From assembly GCF_000143415.4 (NCBI RefSeq), contig NW_003314267.1, positions 2,877,028-2,941,027 of the forward strand: a DNA stretch of 64,000 bases, read 5' to 3'. Source of the DNA: Selaginella moellendorffii (taxonomy: Eukaryota; Streptophyta; Lycopodiopsida; Selaginellales; Selaginellaceae). This document shows positions 10,915 to 23,517 of the stretch, piece after piece; within the stretch, counting starts at the first letter, position 1, and every line of letters begins with the position of its first letter. The notes beneath the pieces were generated by a model. That model saw only the letters and a list, made by a program, of their open reading frames with translations. It did no database searches and had not been told where the DNA came from. The position numbers and the translations under genes are program-made.

Positions 10915-13900
10915 TTGATAAAGGATCTAGCAATACTAACCTCTTGCCACAGGAAGGAATATCCGAAAGGACTACCTAACAAGTAACTTTTGATACCCGC
11001 AATCACATTCGCGACACTCTCCCCCCTTAGGGAAGATTGATGTCTTCGTCAATGCATATGCTAGTTTAGACCACCGGCAAGGAAACAACTCTAAAAAAAG
11101 TTCATAATGATCACACTATGTAAAAAATGCACTAACTTAAGTGAGTTAAGGTAACTTCTTTGCCTAATATGGATGCACTACTAACTTAGACACTTTTTGG
11201 CTATTGCCAAAAAAGAAATGACTAATAAAGTTAGCCACCCTTGCTACTCTAGATGTCACCCAACTTACAAAAGTGCAATATACCCCTGCATGTGGGGATA
11301 TAGAGAGAGAAGCCAAACACCCCAACCCTCATAAGCAAAGAAACCAAACTTGCTGGTAAGGTTTAGATAGACTATTGTAATTAGGCAGTTAGAGTTATTT
11401 ACACAGTCACACCCTTTACCGAAATAAGGAATATAGACAGAGAGGCAGGTGATGTGACTAATTGACAATAGCTACCCCATGATTAGAGTTTTCATTATGC
11501 ACATGAAGTGCTGAAGCTAGTCTGCTTATACTAGCCCAAACCCAAAGATCAATAGATGGACAATATCAAAGTCATATACAATTATATTTTAGAGACTTAA
11601 TTATCAGTGAATAAATATTAGATTAGAACATAAAAGTATTCTAAATAAGTTATCATCTGATAAACTAGTATTAGAGTACAGAAACCACGAAGATCGCTAT
11701 AGTTAGAAAACATATAATTCATCATCCAGCAAAATTCAGTAGCAAGTGTATCATTGAGAAAATTTAATAATAAAGCTTAACTACCAAAAATTGTAGACAG
11801 TATACTAAACAACTTACAAAAAACAAGTAAAAAGAAAGTATTATTGATAAATAAGTAAAATGCTTTTGAATGTATCATCTGGAGGAAATAACATCCAACC
11901 TATTAAAACCAATTGTAACAATAATCAACAAAATAAAATAAATGTTGCAAAGTAAACAAACACTCGTTCATACATATTGTTGCACTAGCCAATTTGAATA
12001 AATCTTAGTCAATAATACCAAAAAATTCAAATTTCTTAAGCAAGCATCAATAACATCTTACCAATGTCTCAAACTCAAAAGACCAATCCAGAATAAACCA
12101 CAAAGAACATGTGGTAATGCAAAAAACCAAAAGCTATCAAAGAGAATAACTAATTATCATGAAAGATCATCAATTATCCTATTAATAAAGAGATGCAAAA
12201 TATTGCTGAGAAAGAATTCACCATTCCAAAGAATGGAAATCATTCTATATCAACAATAATCAAGCAAAACTTTTGATAAAGATAATCATCTATCCTAGAT
12301 AATAGTCAATCATTACTAATGATTGCTAGATGCAAATAGTAACTTCAACATCAAAGCTAATGAATCAAAATACCTTCCTTAACAACCTTTAATAAATGGA
12401 ACAATGAGTATAAAACTCAAAAAACTAGAAGCTCAAAGAAGCATATAACCAGGTCTTGTTTAACAATGATTACTAGTCTCGCATGAACTAATTTCAATAC
12501 TAAAAAAGAAATCATGGTATAACCCATAATATCCTTCTCAACACATTCAGAAGTTAGACTTTATAATGCCAAAGCTAATGAAGAGCATTTTTATATCAAT
12601 CCAAAATCCAAACACAACAAAGTTATGCTCAACAAGTGACCATCAAACCAACTATACATAATAAAACATAACTCACTTCATAACAAGCATAAGAAGAATT
12701 ATCAATGATTAATATATCCTCAACTCAAATTTAACAAGGAACCAATATTTCCAATATCGATTACTAAACTCTTCCTGTCGTAAAATTAGCATAGATCACA
12801 ACTGAATCACTTTAGAAGGAAAAGCCAAAACTCAACCCCTACTAAATAATCTCATCTCGAACACAACTAACTCAAACTTGCCACTCAGTTTGTTTGAACG
12901 TTAATAAAATTGCTAACTAGCAAATGCATGAATGCCAAAAACACAAAACTACAGCCAAACCATCAACACTATTTGCATCGAGACTAATGAAATGCAATAT
13001 TAATTTTATGGAGAAATATTTCATTTCATTTGAATCCCAACATCAATAATATCATCGATAGAGTATTGCTTGAATACTATCAACATTAGGATAAAGCTAG
13101 AAGAAAGCAAGAGTGAATCACCACCTAAACTTTTTGGTAACCATGTTAACCAATGTCAAAGATACTGTACTCAGTATCCGAGACTAAACCTTTAGCAAAA
13201 CTTAATTACAGGTAACACATTATTAATGAGTGATTCATCACGTCCAAAACTCAATGAAATCCAACACCATAGACTAAATGCAACCAAATGATATCGATAG
13301 AGGTAAAGTTGATATGCCAACATGGAAAACTCATGTAAGTTTAACGACACAATCCTCCACAATACCATTTGGTAAAGCAAGCCCATCTCTAATAAATCTT
13401 TATTGAGTGAAACAAGTGTTCACTATCTTCAACAAAATCAACAAGTAATCACTAGTTGCAAAACAACAACAATCACTCTTTAATTACCTCTCACAAGAGC
13501 GAAACACTAAACTCATGTAATCGAGTCATATAGTTATCCAACATAGACCTAATACCCCAGATACGAGATAAAGGTTCATAAACAAGTATAAACTAAATGA
13601 TCACTCAAATCCAACTCAATTGCAATAAGATTACTAATGAGTTTAGCCAACAACTCTGAGCATGCCTTGAAGAGGCTAGCTATGCATGATCAACACTTAC
13701 TCAAAACTAAAGTGAAGATCATAAGATAGACTTATATTGGTACACAACCTCTTCATAAACAAAGCTATAATATAGATACTAACATTTCAATTTCAAACAA
13801 CTAAGCTAAACATCACCACCAAGATGCAAGGCCACAAAGATTAAGTTAAGATCAGTGAAAGCTCACCACTCTCATAGAGTTTAACAAAGTGGAAAGTGCA

Positions 13901-14590
13901 ACTTGCCACCTAATATAATGATACAAAAGGAAGGCACAAAGGTCACTTTTCTAGAAAAGCGTAACGGCCAGTTTTTTACACCAACTCTAGAGTCTATCCA
14001 ACTCAATTGCTTTACCCTCAAGAAGTTAACATTCCTTTCAAGCTGTATCATACAAACCACATATTAAGGTCTAAGCTAATTGAAGTCAACTCCAACCTTT
14101 TCACTAGTTTGTATTGGCTTCCGAAAATAAAATGGTTTTTAAGCAAAATAATCAATAAATCAACCTTTGAAAAGGCTTAAGAATTTCTTAGAAAAATTTT
14201 CTATTCAAGAGAAAGAATGACTCCCAATCTAAAAATATAAATTCTCAAAACTCAACAAACTTCCTTTTACTAACAACTTCACATAGATTCACCTTAACAC
14301 AAATTTTCATAACTTAATAGTATGTCTAAGCATTGAACACATTTGCCCATATTTTTGAATCCAACACTAAGGTCTGTAAAATGAAAAAATGAATATCCAT
14401 GACTTGATCACAAAGACCATAGTTTTGAATATCCATACTGCACTAACACTCTTTTTTAATAATCTTCAAGATCCAATATGAAGCTAAAACACTAACAAGA
14501 AAAATGACATGGAAAATCAAGCTCTAAGAAAAGAAAACTCCTAATCACTCAACATACCAATGCTATTGCTATTATCACAAGTGGGATTGA
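10915..14590 (-). mobile_element. Coding-free LTR-retrotransposon body, minus orientation (copy 1 of an inverted pair)
   Basis: This A- and C-rich stretch has no usable reading frame. Read in reverse it matches 29,690-33,276 in order over roughly 3.6 kb. On the minus strand a polypurine tract (complement of 11,017-11,032, CTCTCCCCCCTTAGGG) is followed by TGTCGCGAATG, the arrangement of a 3' polypurine tract and LTR start in Ty3/gypsy elements. LTR-like similarity continues down to about 10,870. The other LTR and a primer-binding site were not located. It is therefore a decayed or non-autonomous element. Confidence 0.55.
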
Positions 14591-16213
14591 ATATGTGGGA
14601 TGGATAGCGGTGAAGTGCTAAACCATTTTATCTAGGCTTGCTATTAAAGACTTAAGTTACAATGCTCAATTCTTTTCCTGGGAACTTTGCTATTCCTTCT
14701 TGAGTAACTTGGTATTGGGTTAATTTTGAGTTTGATCGGAAAGAGAGTAGTATGAGCTTGTTTGTGTTGAGAATAAAAGTTAGTAGTGTTAAGTGTTGTA
14801 AATCTTTATCCGTAGAGTGTGGTATTTATATTGCATTTTGTCAAATTGAGTTGGCACTTGATACTTATATAAACCTTTGTAATAGCAATATGGGTGCAAT
14901 ATGGCAATATTCACCACTTGTAAAACCATTATAGCTAACATGCATCAAGGTAAGGACTCTCAATTGCATAATGTGAATACAAGCAATAAGTTAATACCTC
15001 ATTACAAATCATCTTTCCAAGAAGAGAAAATGATTTATGTGTTTAATAATACATGAAAGTGATACGTGTTTATCCTTAATAACTCTTTTTTCAGTTTCAT
15101 CTTTGACTAAACCTCAAGCTTGCATTCACACTACGTTCGGTTCAATCCAAGAAAAGTTTATGAGAGAGAATAGCAATGACTACTTGAACCAATAGACTAA
15201 TCCCTACAGTCTTGATTGATTCACTTATAATTATGCCTAGGAAAGATCCACTAGTGCCATGCTAAACTGCTATAGACTAGCCTATTCACCACTCTTAGCA
15301 AACCCAAGGGAGGTTTACTTTTACTTATAGTACATGGTTCAACTCATAGTAATGACTAATAGGCAAACATTAATCTTGCCAACCCAAAGTGTAACCTTGA
15401 GTTGCTAATGTGCCTCATATACAAACCCAAGTGCAAACTTGTGCAAACAAAATATTTTAAATCCATCCTATGAGCCCAAACACAAACTCATACAATATTG
15501 TACAAAAGGTAACTAAAATCCATACCTAAGGAACAAATGCAAAGTTTTAACACCTAAACGTGTACCCATTCAGATCATTGTTTTCATCTTTGTGTATGTA
15601 ACAAGACTAGTTGCCCAATCTCATTGGATAGTATTTGCTGAGACTCATCCTCTAATACGAAATGTAGTGCCTATGGTTTTCACCCTTTATCTTATGGTGA
15701 TTTACCATAGGATAACTGCAAAGTGGAACCTAAACCCTCCATATGCCACATATCACATGCCACATGCCATGTGTTCAAGGACAACAGAGAGAAACCCAAG
15801 TTTTAGGGCCTTGGGTCACCAAATGAAAAAATGGAGCCAAACTCCTAAGTATGGAGCCAAGGAGCAAAAGTACTGGAGCATGGAGCAATTCCTTAATGTA
15901 CAGCCCAAGGAGTAGAGGGACAGAAGTATAGAGTGACTTGGAATAGTCCTAGAGCATCTAGTATCTCAATGCTAGAATTAACACGTAAAACGGAGCCAAA
16001 CAGAGTTTAGTGCTATTTCAGCATACTAGTGGCCTAATGTAAGGATATGGGTATCCACCAACTAGCATGGTGTGGAACTTAGGTTTAAATCCAAGCTAGA
16101 TGCAAAACAAGAATAGGCATACAAGCGGAAGCTAAACTATACCTCAGGTTAGTTAGCCATGCCCAATAGACCTATTATCCCTATTATACATTTGGAACCC
16201 TCTATAGCCCATC
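14591..16213. other. Gene-free AT-rich stretch
   Basis: No gene or clear repeat unit seen. The last 60 bases before 16,214 resemble a segment found inside divergent LTR copies (compare about 10,240 and 45,475), so this is likely old transposon sequence. Confidence 0.4.
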
Positions 16214-17940
16214 TGTAAGCCTCAATTAAATTTTCCATTCTACTTTAGTCACTTAACCACACTTTCAACCACTTGGAGGAGTTTCACTCACAACCTCCGG
16301 AAGTCCTATTCTGGACTTAGGGACTTGCTAGCCCCAAAAATGGCATCCATGCCACTCCACCATTGCACTTGATCCTAGTTCTCCACATGTTCGATCCCAT
16401 AACCGACACCCCAAGGTACCCCCGACATATCAGCCCGTTACGCTAAGGCCATGCCCATTCACCTTGGTCACAGCAATGGTCCAATACCATCTGCATCGCA
16501 ATCTCGTCTCTCAAGGACTGGGCCATCCATCCATGAGTGATCATCCCAGATCCACTCCTTAGCATCCTTAGGATGCCCATAGACATGGGGATTAGCCTTC
16601 CCCAATATCCCTTTTCTAGTCCCCACTAAGTCCCTTTCTATTCATGGCCGTGCTTGCCAACACTGCCACTAGATCAAGGCTAACAAGCCCAACCACTAAG
16701 TCCCACGGTCCTCTGAGACTTCCTCCTCACATGACCATATCCTTGGTCTCTACACTAGAGGATGGCTCATCTTCCTTTTCACAGTCTGGGACTTCAGGGC
16801 AACATTTCGGAACACATGGCCTTACGCGAGCCTTGTGGGTACTCTCCCCGCCTTCCGCCTTTGGGTGCTCTAGCCATGGGCTTAGAGCGAGGTTCCGTTG
16901 AGCCACACCTGGTATCCAAGTAGGTAGTGCCACCCACACTTGGACTGGGAGCATTGGCCAATCGATCTCCCGGGGCAACTAGAGCCGGCTCTTGAACACT
17001 TCACCAAGCTACCCTGCTTGTCGGTTCGTGTTCACTCTAGTCTTGGACTTCCCAGTGGGCGGCTCATCACTCAACACTGGATATAGCTTTCCTGGGCCAA
17101 ACTGGCCTTTCCTAGCCAAACTAGCTCCACTGCAGTCCTCCCCCTTACTATACTTTTGGAGCTCACCAAACCCCCCAGGGTCTGGGAGACGAATGCTTTG
17201 GGCTTTCACCCTCTCAGACTCGAACTCGGACTTGGACTCGGACTTGGACTCGGGCTCGGACTCGGGCTCGGACTTGGACTCGGACTCGGACTTGGGCTTG
17301 GGCTCGGTCTCGGCCTTGGCCTCGGTCTCGATCTTGGTCCTGGTCTCGATCCTGATCTCGGTCTTGGTCTGGGTCCTGGTCTCGGTCTTGATCTCGGTCT
17401 CGATCTCGATCTCGGTCCCAGTCTCGGTCCCAGTTCCGGTCTCGACATCAGACTCCATCTCGGATTCCATCTCAGGTCCATCTCAAACTCCATCTCGGAC
17501 TCCATCTCAGGTCCATCTCGGACTCCATCTCGGACTCCATCTCGGATCCATCTCGGACTCTTTCTCGGACTCCGTCTCGGTCCATCTCGGACTCCGTCTC
17601 AGTCCATCTCAGACTCCATCTCGGACTCCACCTCGGACTCCAACTCGGGTCCATCTTGGACTCCATCTCGATCCATATCGGACTCCACCTCGGACTCCAT
17701 CTCGGACTCCAACTCGGGTCCATCTCGAACTCCTCTTGTGTCCCTTTTTTAAAGACTCACTTATTGCTTGCTTCGTGCTTGTTATTTGAGCACTTTGTTG
17801 GGAGTTCCACTCCCGCTCTTGACCTTTCAAGTTAGAGCTTTTAGTCTAAACGTGTTATGCTTGTTTGGCTTTTGCTTCGGCCATTACCACGTGGCAGCCT
17901 TTCGGCTCCACTTTGGGGCCTAAGGTTTTTGTGTCTCACA
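16214..17940 (+). mobile_element. LTR of the array-bearing retrotransposon family (copy L1)
   Basis: It starts TGTAAGC and ends GTCTCACA, the terminal sequence of the family, and follows the same order of conserved blocks as the LTRs at 33,496 and 39,475. A hexamer-based array occupies about 17,213-17,735. Several CTCGGA units have become CTTGGA, so it is older than the 33-41 kb copies. The flanking pentamers are CCATC and CCACC (4 of 5 match), which is at most weak evidence for a target-site duplication. Confidence 0.7.
17213..17735. repeat. CTCGGA hexamer / CTCGGACTCCAT dodecamer array
   Basis: The left half is a period-6 array (CTCGGA and CTCGGT). The right half consists of 11-12 bp units (CTCGGACTCCAT, CTCGGGTCCAT). 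Long open frames on both strands here are by-products of stop-free units. Confidence 0.9.
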
Positions 17941-18313
17941 CCACCATTGGGTCCGGGCCGGAAGGCCCAGCCACTAAGTCCCATAGACATCTAAGACATC
18001 CTTATCACACGACCGTATCCTTGATCTCTATACAAGAGGACTCCTCCTCTTCCTTTTCTCATTGGGACCTTGCGACAACATTTCAAAACATTGTGGCCCT
18101 ATGCGAGCCTTATGGGTACTCTCCCCACCTTCTGCCCTTGGGTGCCCTATCTATGTGGCTAGAGTGAAATTCTGATGAGCCACGCTAGGTATCTAAGTAG
18201 GTAGTGCTACCCACACTTGGATTGGGAACATTAACCATTAGATCTCTTGAGGGGGATAGAGCCGGCTTTTGAACACTTCATCAAGCTACCCCACTTGTCT
18301 ATCCATATTCAAT
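17941..18313 (+). mobile_element. LTR fragment (5' part of an LTR interrupted by a TRIM-like element)
   Basis: Continues the LTR family from its CCACTGGGTC block through the segment ending TCCATATTCA. The same LTR resumes at 18,996 with ACTTTAGCCTTAGACT. The interruption is the small element at 18,314-18,995. Confidence 0.65.
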
Positions 18314-18995
18314 TGTAGTGCATCTTATCTCTTTCCCTTTAAGCTAATTGAAATGTTGCCTTTAGTGGCTATTTTATCCCCATTTGTCCCCCAAAGTTCC
18401 AAGGATCCTTATTTTTCCCCCAAGGTTTTAAAGATCCATAGTGACAGTATATTCAAATCTTATCCCATGATCATATGCACTACACTCACCCTCCCCTTTA
18501 GAGATGTCAATGTCTTCATTGATTATTGACTAACAACCTTTACTGAGTGAAGGGAAGCCAACACCTCCATTTTCACACTGAATATACCAATCCTTCCATT
18601 GTGTAAACTAGCTAGTCAATGTGAGGCAACTAGTCATCCACCTGTACTGCAATCCCACGGTAGATACCTTCATCCGTGGATACTCTATAAGAGAAATGAC
18701 GTACACATGGATGCCCAATACATACAATTTCAAATTTTAGGGGTAGAAATATGCCTTGCTTAAGGGTATATTATCTTTTAAGTAACCACTAATCAATGGG
18801 AATCAAACCCATGCCATTTGCTCTGATTCCACATGTAGCACACCTTATCTCTCTCCCCTTAACCCAACTGGAAAAGACACAATTGCTTAATAAGAGAGCC
18901 CTTAGTGGTTATTTTATTCCTATTTATCCCCCAAAGTTCCAAGGATCCAAAGTGACAGTATATTTAAATTTCATCTCATAATCACATGTACTATA
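18314..18995 (-). mobile_element. TRIM-like miniature LTR retrotransposon
   Basis: Two direct repeats, 18,314-18,484 and 18,834-18,995, are clearly homologous (both contain CCCCCAAAGTTCCAAGGATCC). They have LTR-like ends, TGTAGTGCAT...ATGCACTACA in the left copy. Next to the right repeat, 18,820-18,831 reads GCTCTGATTCCA; its complement TGGAATCAGAGC differs by one base from the initiator-tRNA-Met primer-binding site. Next to the left repeat, 18,485-18,499 is a polypurine tract on the minus strand. The element is about 680 bp with no coding capacity. The flanks are TCAAT and TCACT (4 of 5), and uninterrupted LTR relatives read TTCACTTTAGC at the join. Confidence 0.7.
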
Positions 18996-19774
18996 TCACT
19001 TTAGCCTTAGACTCCTCAGTGATTATATCATCATCTAACACGTGGGTATAACCTTCCTTGGTCACACTAGCCTTTCCTGGCCAAACTAGCACCATTGGAG
19101 TCCTCCCCTACTATTTTTTAGGAGGGGTCACTAAACGCTTTAGAGTTTGGGAGACGAACGCTTTGGGCTTTCACCCTAGGACTTAGGCTCGGACTTGGAC
19201 TTGGACTCGGACTTAGACTTGGTCTCGATCTCAGTCTCAGTCTCGGTCTTGGTCTCTTTCTCGGCCTCAACCTCAGACTCTATCTCAGATCCATCTCAAG
19301 CTTGACCTCGGCCTCCATCTCGGAACCATCTCAAACTCCATTTCGGACTCCATCTCAAGTCCTTTTTGGACTCCATCTTGGGTCCATCTCAAACTCCATC
19401 TTGGGTCCTTCTTGGACTCTATCTTAGGTCCATGTTAGACTCCATCTCAGGTCCATCTTGGACTCCATTTTGGACTCTATCTCGGGTTCATCTCGGTTCC
19501 ATCTCGGGTCCATATCAAACTCCATATTGGACTTCGTCTCGACACTTCCATATGTCATGTATTGGTCCTCTTGTGTCCCTTTTCTAAAGACTCATTTACT
19601 ACTTGCTTTGTACTTGTTTCTTGAGCACTTCGTTGGGAGTTCCACTCCCACTCTCAACTATCCAAGTCGAACCTTTTAGTCCTAACGTGTTATACTCATT
19701 TGACTTTTGCTTTGGCCACTACCATATGGCCACCTTTCAGCTCCACTTTGGGGATTAGGGATTTGTGCCTCATA
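18996..19774 (+). mobile_element. Resumed LTR, left LTR of an interrupted element
   Basis: Continuation of the LTR broken at 18,313. It contains a degraded hexamer array (about 19,184-19,545), where CTCGGA has often become CTTGGA or CTCAGA, and ends GTGCCTCATA. The sequence that follows matches the internal region of the complete element (ACCACCCATAGAC). Confidence 0.65.
19184..19545. repeat. Degraded CTCGGA / CTCCATCTC array
   Basis: Same array design as at 34.5 kb but with many CG to TG or CA changes, consistent with long-methylated old DNA. Confidence 0.8.
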
Positions 19775-22041
19775 ACTCTACCACCCATAGACAAAGTTCG
19801 ATGTCCTCATGAAATGATAAACCATTTTATAAAGTAATTGTATCATGGATTACCACTTTTCATCTTTGGCACCCAGCCAATATTCATTTATGGTTTGATA
19901 TATGCCTTGCCCATCCTCTAAGGAGCATAGTCTCTCCAACTTAGAGACTCATTATACCTCTTATGGTGGTTCTCTCACTTTATTTGGTTTAGTTTTTGCT
20001 AAACTCGTAAAAAACACATTCTCTATCTCAATCACATTACTCATTCTTGAGTAGTCTCAACTTTTATTAACATAACTATTACACTTTAGAATTTTAATTT
20101 TGACTTCTCAATTCAATTTCTTGGGTGTCTCTAACACTTTGCATTGCACCTAAAGTGCAAACTCCACTTCTCCATCCTAGGAAGCTCTTTATTTAAGAGC
20201 ATCATCATCCTCTTTTCTATTTCATACCGCACTTGGCACTAAGTTCCATATATCCATAATTTTTGCTAAGGCTATCTATAGCCCTATCATTTGGCTACTT
20301 TGTTGATCCTTCCTTTGGAGTTTTCATTTTTACGAAATTGAAGCATTTAAAAATCTATCTTATTTCCTTCCAATGATTTTCATGGCCCATTTTTTGCTAC
20401 AAATCTTTTGCTCCTATCCTTTAATTGTTGTACCAAACAATATACGATCACTACCTTTATCCTTGAGATATCCTTTCGGTTCCATAGCAAAGGTTTTGTT
20501 TTGCTGAGCCTAGGGGGTGTTTACCTCTAGTAAGTCTCTTTAGCATTTTTGCTTTGGGCTCTATCCACAGCCCAACTTTGTGACTCTCTTATGGGTCTTT
20601 CTTAGAGATTACTCTCTTGGACTCACCATTTGACACAGCTCATTTCCCTTAGCTATGCTTCCCACTTGGTCACTTTGACCAATTCACACTATAATCAATA
20701 GTTCAAATTAACATTTTGAACCAAGAACTTTATTCCTTAACCTAGCAAGGACTTTGTCCTTGTTTATCCATAAGATCACTTAGTGATCTCACCTTGAAAC
20801 CTTAACAAGTTTGTTAATAGATACTAGGTTTTCCAAACCTTGAAGTTGTTGACTATGATTACAGGGGCATCCCCCACGCTTGGTGATGTGCCCAAGCTAG
20901 CCCTTCCAGCCAAGGGTCGATAACAACTAAGCCTAGGTGTCCCCATCTCATTCACCATGTCTTTAGTGCCATTTGCACCAAAGTGTTCAAGTTAGATATG
21001 CCAAGTTTTCACGCTAAACAATTTAACCGTGCATCACGACTCCAAGGCATCCCCCACTTGGCAGTGTGCATAAGCTAGTCTCCTTACTAAAAGTCCATGA
21101 CCACCGAAAAATGAGTGTCCTCATATTCTAAACCATCACCACACCCTAGTGAGTTGGGACTCGAACCCAAGCACTAGAGAGTTGGGCCTTGAACTTAACC
21201 TCTATATATGTATCTATGGGCAGCATCACTAAGGATGCCTAGCGTGACTCCCCACATTTGTACACCAACTTATACCAAAGTATGCTATGGATCACAACTT
21301 AAGAACCTAATTCTTCCAAATTGCCAAATCCTCTTATTTAACAAGTCTATGATTATGCATGCACTCCTCTATGCTTGGCCCGATGGCCTACTCTTTTTGA
21401 AGTCAACACCTTCAACTAGGGTCTTTATTCACCCAACTTATTAGTCTCACTTAGCAAGTCCTTCCCTAACCTTGATAGCATTGCTTTATAGCAAGTTTCA
21501 AGACCATACTTCTACTGCACCACTTTGATTTTGTGCATTTTATGAACTATTTACACTTAGCTTTCTAAGTACTAACTTACCTAGAATTGTCTTTGGGAAC
21601 TTTGAAGAGATTTTGTCCTTTAGCTTATTAAGGTCTTTCCTTTTGCAAACCTTTTAATTGCTATATCGTCTAATATAGGCAATTCCATATTTTAGACCCT
21701 TCATGACATTACGGTTGCTAATAGCAGCACCTTTAAGCACTCATTTGATTCTTCACTCCTAACTTGCATAACCACCCTTGATTATACCCTTCGCTTTCTA
21801 TAGTTTGGTTCTATCCCTTTACTACTTACCTTTGGCATCACATGTTTCTTTCGGTTATTCTCCTCCATGTTAGAAGGATAGCTTTGCACTTTCTACTATG
21901 CGTTAGCAAATATCTTTAGGGTTGAATTTACCCAATAGTCTAAAGAATGGTTCTTCAATCTAGATATACTCATCTTGTAATCCCACACACGAGGATTAAC
22001 GTTGTTACTTATAGGCCTTTATATGCCCATCATTGGCCTTG

Positions 22042-23517
22042 TGTAAGCGACTAAATTTTCCATTCTACTTTAGTCACTTAACCACACCTCTGGCCACTTG
22101 GAGGAGTCTCATTCACAACCTCCATAAGTCCAATCCAGGACTTGGGACTTGCTAGCCCCGAGAATGGCATCCATTCCACTCAACACTTGCACTTGGTCCA
22201 AGTGCTCCACGTGTCCGATCCCATGACCGACACTCAAAGGTACCACCGATATAGTAGCCCGTTACGCTAAGGCCATGCCCAATCACCTTTGCCACACTGG
22301 TAGTCCAACACCACTTGCATCACCGTCTTGGCTCTCCAAGACTAGGCAAACCATCCGTGAGTGGTCATCTCAGATCCACTCCTTAGCATCCTTAGGATGC
22401 CCACCGACAAGGGAAATAGCCTTCCCCAATATCCCTCTGTCAGTCCCCACTAAGTCTCTTTCTGCCCCTGGCCGTGTTTGCCAACACTGCCACTGGATCG
22501 AGACCCACAGGCCCGACCACTAAGTCCCACGGTCCTCTGGGACTTCCTCACCACACAACTGTGTCCTTGGTCACTACCCCAGAGGACTGCTCCTCTTCCT
22601 TTCCACAGTCTGAGCCTTTGGGACAACATTTCGGAACACCGTGGCCTTATGCGAGCCACCTTGGTACTCTCCTCGCCTTCTGCCCTTGGGTGCTCTAGCC
22701 ATGGGCTTAGAGCGGGTTCCGTTGAGCCACACCAGGTATCCAAGTAGGTAGTGCCACCCACACTTGGACTGGGAGCATCGGCCAGTCGATCTCCCGGGGG
22801 AACTAGAGCTGGCTCTTGAACACTTCACCAAGCTACCCCGCTTGTCGGTCTGTGTTCACTCTAGTCTTGGACTTCCCAGTGGGCAGCTCATCACCCAACA
22901 CTGGGTCCGGCCTTCCTGGGCCAAACTGGCCTTTCCTGGCCAAACTGGCTCCACTGCAGTCCTCCCCCTACTATACTTTTGGAGCTCACCAAACCCCCCA
23001 GGGTCTGGGAGACGAACGCTTTGGGCTTTCACCCTCTCAGGCTCCGGACTCGGACTCGGACTCGGACTCGGACTCGGACTCGGACTCGGACTCGGATTCG
23101 GACTCGGACTCGGCCTCGGCCTCGGTCTCGGTCTCGGTCCCGATCTCGGTCTCGGTCTCGGTCTCGGTCCCGGTCTCGGTCTCGACTTCGGACTCCATCT
23201 CGGACTCCATCTCGGGTCCATCTCGGGTCCATCTCGGACTCCATCTCGGACTCCATCTCGGGTCCATCTCAGACTCCATCTCGGACACTCCCATGTGTCA
23301 TGTGTTGGTCCTTTTGGGTCCCTTTTTGGAGCCTCGCCTTTTGCTCGCTTTGTGCTCGTTCCTCGAGCACTTCATTGGGAGTTCCACTCCCGCTCTTGAC
23401 TTTTCAAGTCGGAGCTTTTGGTCCAAACGTGTTACGCTCGTTTGGCTCTCGCTTCAGCCACTACCATGTGGCGCCCTTCCGGCTCCACTTTGGGGCCTAA
23501 GGATTTTGTGTCTCACA
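22042..23517 (+). mobile_element. Solo LTR with 5-bp target-site duplication CCTTG
   Basis: Starts TGTAAGCGAC and ends GTCTCACA. It is flanked on both sides by CCTTG (22,037-22,041 and 23,518-23,522). The uninterrupted counterpart at about 37,860 reads AGCCTTGCCAAAATTCC, showing the empty site. Its array (about 23,034-23,290) is short and still rich in intact CTCGGA units. Confidence 0.85.
23034..23290. repeat. CTCGGA array within the solo LTR
   Basis: About 150 bp of period-6 units followed by CTCGGACTCCAT-type units; shorter than in the 33-41 kb LTRs. Confidence 0.9.

Noticed and set aside
16209-17945. Target-site duplication around LTR copy L1
   Set aside because: CCATC and CCACC match in 4 of 5 bases, but the flanks do not fit together as one interrupted sequence, so the match may be chance.
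21150-21185. tRNA-like GACTCGAACCC strings in element internal regions
   Set aside because: No cloverleaf can be built around them; they recur as part of the retrotransposon internal sequence.
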